The notes under the pieces: generated by a model
Databases searched by the model: none
What the model was told of the DNA's origin: nothing
The model's input: only the letters and a program-made list of their open reading frames with translations
Position numbers and translations under genes: made by a program
Source: Fasciola hepatica
Lineage: Eukaryota; Platyhelminthes; Trematoda; Plagiorchiida; Fasciolidae
Length of the DNA: 64,000 nucleotides
Assembly: GCA_948099385.1 (NCBI GenBank)
Contig: CANUEZ040000167.1
Coordinates: 640,001-704,000 of the forward strand
Direction: 5' to 3'
In this document: piece after piece, positions 54,824-64,000 of the stretch
Numbering within the stretch: the stretch's first letter is position 1
Layout of the letters: each line of letters opens with the position of its first letter

Positions 54824-55783
54824 TCAGTCATTCTGATTCGATAGAAAGCGACAACACGATCGCCACTGTTCGCGGTTTGCTGCCATATCCTTCAGTGTCT
54901 CCAGCCAGCTGGTAGACGGATCTTTTGGACCCCAACCACGAAGACATGAAGCACCAACTCTTCCTAAGTCTGCTGTACATTTCCTCATTCCTCGCTGCCA
55001 TTTCATCTGTTGACTTCCACGTGGTCTCTTCCACTCCCTAGGAGGAATGGAGAATAGGACACGGTACGGTAGACGAATGTTCGCCATACGTAACACTTGT
55101 CCCAACCAACGAAGTTTACTAAGTTGGATACGTCGTGACAAAACGTTCTTCGAATTAGTACCCAATATTCTACTTCTGACCTCAGCATTGCCTACTCGGC
55201 TAATCCACCCGATCTTAGCGATACTACGTAAACATCGGTGGTCGAAAACCTCAAGACGACGAATATCTTCATCACACAGACTCCAAGTTTCGCAACCATA
55301 CAACAAAACTGAACACACCGCAGCACAGTATACACGACCTTTCAACTTCAGTGAAATATCAGATCGGCGCCACAAGTACTCCAGTCCAGTGTACGCCGCT
55401 CGAGCCTTAAATATACGCGGGCTCACCTCTACTACTGTGCTCCCATCTGTCGTCACGCTGCTGCCGAGATAGGTGAAGTGCTCGACAACTGACAGCACCT
55501 CCCCATCGAGCATCAAGCTCAGAATCGTTGATATCCAGTCTCGTAACATCACCTTGCACTTTGAAGGTGCAAAGCACATGCCGAATGGAGCTACAGCTCT
55601 TGATGGTCTATCCAGTGCACGTTGAACATGTTCCGTGGGTTCGAACAAGCAGACAACGTCGTCCGCGTAATCTAGGTCACACGGCTTTCCACTATTTCCT
55701 AGTTCGACGCCTACATCCTGAAGATTTTGCAACGCACTCTCCGCTATTTCGTCCATGACGAAGTTGAACAGGAATAGAGACAA
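54824..55783 (-). pseudogene. RTE1-B, 3' part of reverse transcriptase
   Basis: A 319-codon frame with the motif B end (SLFLFNFVMDEIAESAL), the intact DLDYADDVVCLF catalytic box, FAPSKCKVMLRD, FTYLGSSVTTDGS, LYGCETWSLCDEDIRRLEVF and the C-terminal zinc-like/RLRWLG domain, to FLSNQND-stop. It is a useful reference for the amino-acid consensus of the family. Confidence 0.8.
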
Positions 55784-55944
55784 AGAATATCCCTGTCGAA
55801 CACCACTGGTAGTTTCGAACCGACCGGATAGTTCACCATGAACTTAAACGCGGCTAGAAGTATGAGAATACAATGATCTAAGTTCACGAACTTCTGGGGC
55901 ATACCTTTTCGATAAAGGGTACTGAAAAGCGCTGCTCGATCAAT

Positions 55945-57138
55945 TTAATCGAAAGCGCCTTTCAAGTATAAGAAAATCATTATTGTCGGTCGCCGGTGCG
56001 TGTGACGCGTTCCAAGTAGTCGGCGAAGAGTAAAAATCTGGTCAATGCATCCTCGACCTGGGCGGAAACCTGCCTCCTGTTCGCGGGCATTCCTCTCACG
56101 AGCCGGTGTAAGATGATGCAGCAAAATCGAAGCTAATACTTTGGAGACTATCGGAATTAGGCTAATCCCACGATGATTACTACAGTCATTGTGTATTCCT
56201 TTCTTGAACATGGGAACAATCAACGACTCACTCCATATTAACGGAATACGCTCCGCGTTCCAAATGTCACAAAGCAAAGCGGTAAGTGATTTTATCAAAA
56301 TATTCCCACCCAGTTTGAAAAGAACTGGAGGAAGTTCGTCAGGACCTGCCGGTTTCCCTCGCTTTAGTGATCGAATGCATGACTCTACTTCTACTTCTGA
56401 TGGGGGCTCAAGTGATACCACCCAAGGAGTCGCAGTTGTTGACACAAGAGTAACTGCACTGGCGTGCGGCCAGCTAAACTGTTCCCTGAAGTATTCGGCC
56501 CAACGGTCAAGCCTTTGCTGTTTGCCATGGATGGGTTCTCCATTTCTATCCCAAATCGTTTCACTGACCTGGATGCGCCGTCCACCGGTGTCACGAATAA
56601 GTTCGAACAGTCTTTGACAGTTACCTGAAGCAGCTGCTATTTCCATTTCTTCGGCTACTTTGACCCACCAATTTTCGCGATCATTCTTAAGGCTTTTTGT
56701 AACTTGCCTTTGCAGCTTTCTCCGCATCTTATTCATCTCCTTACAGTTCGAGAGCTGACGCTTTTGCTCCATTATACTCAGCGACTCTTGCGAGATCCAG
56801 TGTCTTTGATGGACAACGGATCTAGGACCACAGGCAAAATCTGCTGCAACGTGCATCGCCTGATTGATATAAGCCCAATGCTCATCTACATTACTGTTTG
56901 TCGTAGATCCCAGCTCATGTGCTAACTTCTGCACGTAAGAGGTGCGTACTTCTGGATCACACATACGTTGCACGGCTAATCGGGTTTGCGGTTTGCGACG
57001 ATGGCCATGGAGCTGGAGAGATAATCGAATTAAAACTAATGCATGGTCCGACTCTACGTATGTGGACCAGTAAGATCTACAGTTGTGAACAGAACTGGTC
57101 CACCGGTAGCTTACGGCGGTATGATCAATTTGACTCAA
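55945..57138 (-). pseudogene. RTE1-B, endonuclease end and 5' part of reverse transcriptase
   Basis: A 397-codon frame from MSQIDHTAVSYRW to YLKGAFD. It includes the EN SDHALV motif, a basic linker, and RT motifs through FRPGRGCIDQIFTLRRLLGT. It ends at a TAA immediately after KGAFD, where copy A continues SVDR. Confidence 0.8.
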
Positions 57139-57693
57139 AGTACCCGTAGAGTTGGAGCGCTATGTCGCTGTGCGACGCGAGCTGTGTCGGAAATTGGTGT
57201 TAGACAAGAACAATCGATTGTTTGCACAAAACTGGAGAAGCCTATCCCCGTTATCTGTAAGCTCAGTGGGTAAAGCACAACGCCCACCTAAACAGGTTTC
57301 TGGCACACTAATTTTGCCAACTTGTGCACTGAAGTCACCAGCTAGCACTACAATGTCAGAACCTTTACTGCTGCGAACGAGGGTGGCGAGGGCATCGAAG
57401 AACTCATCTTTTTGCGCGTCTGAGCTGCAGTCTGTTGGGGCGTAAGCTTAGATCACAAACAAATTGCGCTTTACACAACTATCCTTTCAAACGCCGACTG
57501 ACCCTTGGAGTCTCACAGCACATAAACGGCTGTTAACAGGGATCCAGTCTAAAAAGGCAGCCTCAGACTTCTCAGTCAAGATTATTCCTACACCACATTG
57601 ACCCACAGCTCTAGCGGCTTCATCTCCCGAAGTACGCAGGAAATATCTCGATGAAATACCAGGAGCAATTAGTTGAATTACACTGCTCGAATC

Positions 57694-58164
57694 CTAGATA
57701 CGCGTTTCACTTAAGCAGCAGACATCAATCTTCAGGGAATCTATTGTGAGCGCTAGGCACGCCTGCTGACCGGCCTGCATGAGTGTACGCACGTCGAAGC
57801 AGCCCAGATTCAGAGGCTGACGAGGCTTGAGAAAATGTGAGTTGCAAGATAGAGGATTATTCCCGACACTATTTGACAGTGAACCGTTGCGAGTATCGGG
57901 CGTGTTATCAGTGGCAGCATTATGGATAGGTAGATGGGGCAAAGAGGGGTGGTCAGGGACAGAAGACAAAGGTTGAGTAAAACAGAGGGAACTCTGAGCA
58001 GTATCCCACTTATCACTACCCACCCCGCTCGATGCAATGGGCAGCGCCGTCCTGATTAGCCTGCACGACGACCGATGCAGTATGGAATTCTTTGTGTTCT
58101 TGCAGTTCATGAGAGATGTTGGACGAGTACTGCTAGGGTGTCCAGCCACAAAACAGGAGAACAA
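57694..58164 (-). pseudogene. RTE1-B, 5' endonuclease frame
   Basis: A 156-codon frame; the element proper begins at the codons for GHPSSTRPTSLMNC. A Ser/Pro/Asn-rich leader precedes CFDVRTLMQAGQQACLALTI and VCCLSETRI. It includes most of the 421-bp tract (58003-57583) that is identical to copy C. Confidence 0.7.
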
Positions 58165-59040
58165 TTAGGGTCCTCATCCAAAGCCTTTAGTTCTAACAAG
58201 AACCTATCCGCAAGACAGCAGAATGGCTTAGTGGGAGCCCATTTGCTTGGATCAATTATTCTTCCACTGATGTTGCCGATTGAGTTGCCAGCTCAAATCA
58301 ACCCCCCAAACTGGAGGGCCAGGAGACTGGACTTCGTCTGACCTCTACCCATTGACCTGACAGGTATGATTGCATCTCCGGCTTAAAGAAGTCATCATGT
58401 ATAGCGCTTTGGGTCATAGAGGCGCGCAAGCCATCACACCACGTCAAGGTGCAGTCTCGTCGTGATGGACAGTCTCGTCGTGATAAGAATGAATAGAGTG
58501 CATCTGAGAAAATCAGAGGAAGGCGATGATAAAGAGACAAACAGTGGAGGTAACAACGAAGGTGAGGAGCAGGAAATTGAAAAAGATTTGAAAGTGACTG
58601 AACCAGATAGCACTGTACAATCATTCGCTGGGGAGGAACGTTCACCGTCTAGAACTCGGAGAGTGCAAAGTTACCGGCCGGTTGGCAAGACGAAGCTTCG
58701 TAAAACAGGAGGGACGTATTGGATACGCTTTTGTTTCAGCACGTCAATGGTGCTTCCTGATTGGTCGGAAAGATACTTTTGTTTCGCACGTTATAAATCG
58801 AGCAATCGGATTGGTGCAAGAGGCCTCATAAACCACCGAAGAATGAGCAATGATCGAAATTTCCTTGTTGCATGTTATAACAATATAGTGATTGCTTTTC
58901 CCGAAGTACTGACTTTTGACAGTCCAGTTCGCCGGAACCATGCAGTTTTTGTATTCATCATGACAGAATGGTTCTGTTTTAAATCTCTCGTTTGTACAAA
59001 TAAACTGAGTCCATTCAGTCTGATCATATTGTGATTTACT
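58148..59040 (+). mobile_element. Probable Gypsy-2 continuation and a dispersed repeat
   Basis: After RTE1-B the plus strand reads HKTGEQLGSSSKAF and, from 58462, an acidic frame (NEGEEQEIEKDLKVT, then SPSRTRRVQSYRPVGKTKLR). The basic, Arg-rich end recalls the C-terminal tail of Gypsy pol polyproteins, so this may be the rest of Gypsy-2. A repeat shared with 9690-9815 occupies 58325-58445. No LTR was identified. The assignment is by position and composition only. Confidence 0.35.
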
Positions 59041-59559
59041 GCTTCACGTCAGTTTGCACCTCGATACGGTAATCAGTGTGAAGCATATACAGGCTATAGT
59101 TTAGGCTATTATCAGTACTTCAAACGGTTTTTTTAGAATCCTCAATATACATTTGTTATCTAAGTATTCCGTTGATTTCACAGAAAGACGGTACTGTACC
59201 GACTCATTATTGCATACTGATAAAAACAGGAACTGCAGTTAGGTCAACAGGCTACCTTCATAAGAAATCTTGAAACTCTCAAAACGGATGTATATTGTGC
59301 CTCCGAAGTGCGCATACAAAACCCCGCCTCTGTATTGGCTCTTCGCATCCTAGATACAACCTGTCTCTTGCTTCATTACCCGTGTGTCGGGTGATCCAGT
59401 GTCTAGTACTCGTGGTCAGGTTGACGACGGGATTGGTTTGAGTATGAGAGCTGAACGTGCACTGCTAGAATAAATTTTAGTCAGTAGCTGTCTGTGTGCA
59501 GTTCGGTTGAGCGGTTCTGTGCATGTAAACAGAAGCAAACAGAAGCGTCAGTCCTAAGT
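59041..59559. other. Unassigned sequence
   Basis: No open frame of note and no recognised repeat; it may contain the 5' end of the following RTE2 copy. Confidence 0.4.
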
Positions 59560-60757
59560 CGTCTCGTCTATGTATGTGCATATTGACTGCAGTTCCTCTG
59601 AGACCAAGGATGAATTCTATCGGCATTTGCCTCAGCTGCTTCGAAGCGCATATTCACCGGACATGGTGATCATTGCTGGAGATTTCAACGTCCGAGTTGG
59701 CAGTTTGGGGTATTCCAAAAGGCATATTGAAGGCCTATTTGCTATCCTGGCTTATCGTACTCACAACAGCGATCGTCTAATCAAACTGTGCTCAGACCAC
59801 GGGTTGTTTCTGGCCAAAAGAAGCGACATAGACGTACATGGCGTCCTCCTACCTCTTCACAACGTTGAACTCAGACTGACGAAATAGTCATTGGTCACGG
59901 CTGGTGTGAATCAATCGAAGATTGTTATTCATTTTGGTCTAGACTTCTGGACACGCCATGTTACGTGCTCGCTCCCTTTTACGTCTCATCCGTGGTCGCA
60001 CCGACGCTAAAGCCATTCGTCACGTTGTTGCTCCTACACGATAACCGCGACCTGCTATCCAAACAGGACTAATTACATGGTCAACGATGTATGTGAACGT
60101 CCAGGACCCGATTAAACACTGGTTGCAGATCAAGTAAGCCTTGCGTGCCGCTTCCAACACCATTACAAGACTCCGGTTCATGTAGGCCACACAAATGATG
60201 GATATCTTTTACATCAATTGTTTTGTTAGATGCTTGTAGATCTGCTCATCCGAATGTCACATTCACTAAGGCGCACAAATTCCTGAGGCGCAACGGACTG
60301 GGAACTTCAGAAATGACTGTGAACAGTGGTTGATCACGAAAGTTACGGCAATTAAGAAGGTTGCGTCCAATAGAAACAGTCGAAATCTTTACCGTTTGGT
60401 TAGAAATACCGGTCTACGAAAACTCGTTATCAGTTAATCAAGGATTCCGACGGCTTAATGACTGACTCTCAAGAATGTCATCCGGATCGTTGGGTGGAGC
60501 ACTTAGGCAGAAATTCAGTTGGCCCACTTCTACAGTGAACCATCCGAATCCAACTGCGTGAAGAGGCAGGTAGATATCACTCAGAAGTGGAGATTATCTG
60601 GGAGGCAGGTTACTAGTAAAGATAAAAATCCGCTGGACCGAATAGGCTGTCACCGTCAATCTTCAAAGATGGAGGAGAAGCTTGGATTCGGAATAACCAA
60701 AGCTGTATTTGTTAATTTGGGATAGTGAGTAGAATCCAAGGGAATGATGTGAGTCGT

Positions 60758-60828
<71 letters not shown>

Positions 60829-61780
60829 GGAGAACCAAATAACTTCCAGACCCGGTCGAGAATGTACCGACCACATATTTACCCACTGACAAATTTTGGT
60901 GCACAGACGCATCTTCCGTAGGTCCAAAAACACTGTTTTCCTTGATATAAAATCGGTATTCGACACAGTTCTTTGGCGCGGATTCTCATCGAAGGATATG
61001 CCAGAAAAAATTATTTTTTTCCAATGCTGATACGTCAACATCCGGAACAGAGTTCGTGCTGATGGCGAGCTTTCGCCCGAGTTCACCACGAAACGTAGTG
61101 TGTACCGAGGTTACCCTCTATCGACCCTCTTCTTTAGTTCTGTAACTGAAATGGGTTTTGAGATAGATCTATCCTCGTGTGAAAATAGCGACATCGATGT
61201 GTTCCCAGGCAGCAAACTGTCTTAATTTGAATACGCTGAGTGTAGATCCAGGTAAGCTGTAAGTTTTTCTAGGTAGCCTAAACAGCAATGTAGCAATATT
61301 TTGGGATGCATTTTGCTACTGAAGGACTGGGTTGGTACCACACCATTATGTACTGGCAGGAGAAGCATGGCCCGAAGAGGTCGAAAGACAGACAAAGACT
61401 GTCGATGTTCGAGCATCGATATCTCCTCGAAATTGCTGGAATATGGAGAACATCGTACCAGCTATGCCAGGGTTACATACAGAAAGTTAGGAACCAGTGG
61501 TCAGTCCAGGATATACCGAAAAAGTATGCAAACCTCGATCACTAGACTTGGTCAAATAGGACGTGTCAGAACTTCGGGTTGGGGTCCATAAGATTCATCT
61601 ACCAGGTGGTTGAAACATTAATGATATGGCTGAATATCACTGTTAGTGATGAAGCTGCATTCGGTCTCTTTCCTTGTTCTCGTGATCTCCGTTTCATACT
61701 TCGTTTTCCACTCTTTTTCACTTTATGCTTCTATGCATTTCGACCCCAACTCGGCGGTGGTGCGAGGTAGCAATCAAAAA
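59560..61780 (+). mobile_element. RTE family 2 LINE, longest copy, interrupted by (TA)n
   Basis: Plus strand. Endonuclease: DCSSSETKDEFYRHLPQLLR and VIIAGDFNVRVGSLG at 59580-59705. A decayed linker follows, with QFSWP near 60510 (shared with RTE1 EQFSWPHVSA). A (TA)n array is at 60760-60825. RT: VFLDIKSVFDTVLWRGF-type sequence near 60935-60985, ELSPEFTTKRSVYRGYPLS near 61070. C-terminal domain: RQRLSMFEHRYLLEIAGIW near 61395, and RLGQIGRVRTSGWGP near 61550. A 3' UTR like that at 41690-41780 ends near 61780. Many stops and frameshifts. Confidence 0.75.
60760..60825. repeat. (TA)n microsatellite inside RTE2
   Basis: About 66 bp of TA units between the endonuclease/linker part and the RT part of the RTE2 copy. 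It is the longest of three TA arrays in the window. Confidence 0.95.
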
Positions 61781-62249
61781 ATAGCATACAAATGTAGAAT
61801 TTATGGTTGGATGAGCTGTACTGATCTGTTTCATTACACTCATCTCCGGTAGTTCTGATCATGCACACACACACCCAATCTTCTCATAACCATCCCACTT
61901 TCTTATTCTTCCATTTCTTTCGCTCATCGTCTTGACATTTGAACCACCGGTCATTACACCCACCCCATGAAATTAAGCTCTAGATCGATCTTTGGTGTTA
62001 CTATTCTGCGAATTCTAGCTAGATGCGTGACTTCGTGCCCTTTCACTCTTGGTTTAAAAGTTACTTGAATACTGATTCATTTACCTCCGACACAGACATT
62101 AGGAAGACAATAGCCCAGGATTTTGTCGGCCAACTAATTATGCAAAATTAGAAGATCCGAATCCTACGAATTCCTTACTCATGCTTGTATTCACGCAGTG
62201 CCGCAGAAATAAATTTCTTACGGGCGATGGCGTCATAGCTTAGTCTAAC
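61781..62249. other. Unassigned sequence next to an exon candidate
   Basis: On the minus strand, 62246-62190 reads in frame with the upstream exon candidate beyond its stop: SYDAIARKKFISAALREYKH, then a second stop. See the exon at 62435-62250. Otherwise nothing recognised. Confidence 0.4.
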
Positions 62250-62435
62250 TTATGCATGACTTTCATCTGAAGTGAATAACTTGCGGCGTGCAATCGTGCG
62301 ACGGGCGAAAAACAAATCAGGTCCATAGAAAGCTCCCAATTCAGCACCACGTTTTTCTGGTCCCATGTAAAAGATGCTTGCTGCTTTTTCATTCACCTTT
62401 CTCGCCGATTTCAGCTGCTTGAGAAATAAAAGTTC
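62250..62435 (-). CDS. Candidate terminal exon, protein not recognised
   Basis: A 186-bp block with an acceptor ('cttttgtgacggttcag' before 62435), then 61 codons and TAA. It reads ELLFLKQLKSARKVNEKAAS, IFYMGPEKRGAELGAFYGPD and LFFARRTIARRKLFTSDESH. The basic, helix-forming composition and clean acceptor suggest a last coding exon, but I cannot name the protein. If it is a terminal exon, the gene extends leftward on the minus strand from beyond the exon, possibly past 64 kb, and the CPOX gene must begin below 62 kb. Confidence 0.4.
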   Translation of the reverse strand, partial: ELLFLKQLKSARKVNEKAASIFYMGPEKRGAELGAFYGPDLFFARRTIARRKLFTSDESHA

Positions 62436-64000
62436 CTGAACCGTCACAAAAGATCAAGTTATTGTAGTCACGTTTACCTTAAATCCCACTGCCAAATACT
62501 GTCTGTACATCCTTTCCAGTATATCTTACTGATCCTATTCTAAGGGCTAAAACCACTACCGGAAGCATCCACAGATTTCCTTTCACTCGATTCCTCGAAG
62601 CCTCCTAGTCTGGACGGAACCGAGAGCACTTTACTAAAAATTATGCACCATAATTTTTTTTCACCCATTATTCAACGTCCCCCACCAAAATAATTTTTCT
62701 TATACTGGAAGACTTCACGCTTTCTCAATGTCCAAGCGTGGTGATTCGTACGCCTCACATGGCTGACCCCTATAATCAAAGTCTTTGATCTTTTGGCAAG
62801 ATCTGTTAACGATACTAGCTGGATTGGCATTCTTACCTAAACTTATTTCTTGAACGCAAAATATCATCAGCGGACGCTTGATTGTGATATCAGTCGATAG
62901 GAGGAAATCAAGCCTACACCCAGTGACTGCTGATATACCCAAGATTCCGTGCTGGCCCACACGCCATCATAAATGTCCCTTCCTCTACTACTTCCAACCC
63001 TTTTCATGTTTGCCAATGACAACATCCGCATAAACCCAAACCTCTCACAATGGCCTTTATCAGTTCTTGCCTCTGTGTTTAAATTATGACTGCACTGTTG
63101 CCTAGGACTAAGATAACGGTATACCCTACAATGCGACACGACTTGCTATTTTTTCGGATTCCTTGAGAACAGACCGGTCTTAACCGACTCCATCACTCTA
63201 GACATCACTTCCTTCTCGGTCTTTCATCTTCTAGTTCCCTTCTTTGATCAATACAGGCAGCCGATCATGCCAGAAGAGCGCCCCGAATATTGCTCCTCTT
63301 CGCGTTAGACGTGCCTTCGCAACCAGCTAAACTTCCAGTTATAATGAGGCTCAAATTCGTCTCACCATTGAATACTTGAGTCCCATTTCAAGTCGGGTCA
63401 CATCGCTTTAAGTATCCTTCTTCGACTGCGTTCAATGCAAAGCCATCTATTTTATCGGCCATATTATATTGACCTTTATTTTGTAACCAACAACCCACTG
63501 CCAGCTGGTCGTTCCAAATTCTCTCTTGCTTATCTCTGCACCCATGGAACAGACTCCGTGGTCACAATTTCCATAGTTTCTATTCGTTGAAACTAAACCA
63601 TTATACTTCTCTTGGGCTTTGGTCGTCATTCTCTTCGAGAACATTGTGTTCTTCACACTTTCAAACAAAAACAACTGGTTTTCCCACGACTTTTCTTCTG
63701 CCCATTCCACTTTTATACAGTAGGTTTGCGTACTATGGGTCTATCCATCTAAATGTTACTCATGTCTGTGATATAATGAAAAATTTGCGTCGTAGGCTCA
63801 ATACAAAGATTTGCGGAATGCCTTTCAATACACTCATGGACAACAAAACTGGTTGTTTTGAACTGACACTGTGAAACTACCTTTACATACAGACTATTAC
63901 GTGGCTTCACGTATATTCACAGCATGTCAGAACACCGAAAAACTTCAACAAAACACACCTTTCGGAATTGACATATCTCATTTTGTGACGCTTTTCCACG
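62436..64000 (-). other. Mostly unassigned; possible LINE endonuclease remnant
   Basis: The minus-strand frame 62960-62715 includes RLDFLLSTDITIKRPLMIFC and VQEISLGKNANPAS, weakly like the 'D...CIQET.L' stretch of CR1/Jockey-type endonucleases. The frame at 63710-63447 (87 codons) has no motif I recognise. No exon with clear splice sites was seen. This part is speculative. Confidence 0.25.

Larger units (their letters stand above)
54628..58147 (-). mobile_element. RTE family 1 LINE, copy B (nearly full length)
   Basis: The least decayed RTE1 copy. Its 5' end is at about 58147 (gctggacaccctag) and its 3' (ATC)n tail at 54628-54640. EN: CFDVRTLMQAGQQA near 57785, LSETRI near 57700, LAGDFSAQVGKI near 57340 and SQIDHTAVSYRW near 57135. 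Frame 57138-55945 (397 codons) runs through SDHALV, the basic linker, RSLKRGKPAGPDELPPV, FRPGRGCIDQIFTLRRLL and YLKGAFD, then stops. Frame 55783-54824 gives LFLFNFVMDE, DLDYADDVVCLFEP (intact YADD), RLRWLGQVLRM-type sequence and FLSNQND. A stop after KGAFD, a frame change near 55800 and breaks in the endonuclease inactivate it. It is inserted in Gypsy-2. Confidence 0.9.

Noticed and set aside
58430..58500. Short direct repeat 'agtctcgtcgtgat' occurring twice, considered as a CRISPR-like or tandem array
   Set aside because: Only two copies are present with no spacers; this is local duplication in a eukaryotic genome.
60712..61089. 125-codon minus-strand frame with a long Ile-Tyr repeat
   Set aside because: The repeat is the translated (TA)n microsatellite; the frame has no coding meaning.

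Overview
The window looks like nuclear DNA of a parasitic flatworm, most likely a digenean trematode (fluke). Most of it is degenerate retrotransposon sequence of types common in fluke genomes: RTE-clade LINEs, Penelope-like elements (PLEs) with a GIY-YIG endonuclease, and Ty3/Gypsy elements resembling the CsRn1 type. Between these lie a few short, spliced host exons, all on the minus strand. There are no prokaryotic operons, and the species cannot be fixed from sequence alone.

Host genes, all minus strand. (1) A WD40-repeat (beta-propeller) gene runs from about 36.5 kb down to 15.75 kb. I reconstruct seven exons with mutually compatible phases and GT-AG splice sites (about 630 residues); its introns are full of transposons. 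(2) The last two coding exons of coproporphyrinogen-III oxidase (CPOX, haem synthesis) lie at 53387-53258 and 51860-51774; they carry the family's conserved C-terminal block. Upstream CPOX exons were not found. (3) Orphan exon candidates lie at 39578-39439 and 62435-62250.

Mobile elements. RTE family 1 is present as three nearly full-length dead copies: A (3753-7268, plus), C (48873-43978, minus) and B (58147-54628, minus). All end in a (GAT)n tail. RTE family 2 is present as about a dozen fragments and one long copy (59560-61780). A third RTE lineage is at 21940-20030 (minus). PLE pieces are at 20025-17945, 13965-14396, 31380-31740 and inside RTE copy C. Two Gypsy elements are each split by an RTE1 copy: Gypsy-1 gag-protease (43060-43977) and pol (48885-51000) flank copy C, and Gypsy-2 integrase (53700-54627) abuts copy B. 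Copy C is itself split by a PLE insert that contains an RTE2 fragment, giving four levels of nesting. Several tRNA-like SINE heads are present.

Layout: 0-3.5 kb, decayed sequence with a CR1/Jockey-like RT remnant; 3.5-8 kb, RTE1-A between RTE2 pieces; 8-15 kb, mostly unassigned; 15.7-36.5 kb, the WD40 gene with PLE, RTE and SINE insertions; 36.5-42.9 kb, SINEs, RTE2 and an orphan exon; 43-51 kb, the nested Gypsy/RTE/PLE complex; 51.7-53.4 kb, CPOX; 53.7-58.5 kb, Gypsy-2 with RTE1-B; 59.5-61.8 kb, RTE2; 62-64 kb, an exon candidate and a LINE-like remnant.

The most interesting observations are three copies of a repeat carrying a hammerhead-ribozyme-like core (two complete, one partial), a 421-bp tract that is identical between two otherwise diverged RTE1 copies 9.3 kb apart, the nested Gypsy/RTE/PLE/RTE insertion, and the CPOX exons.
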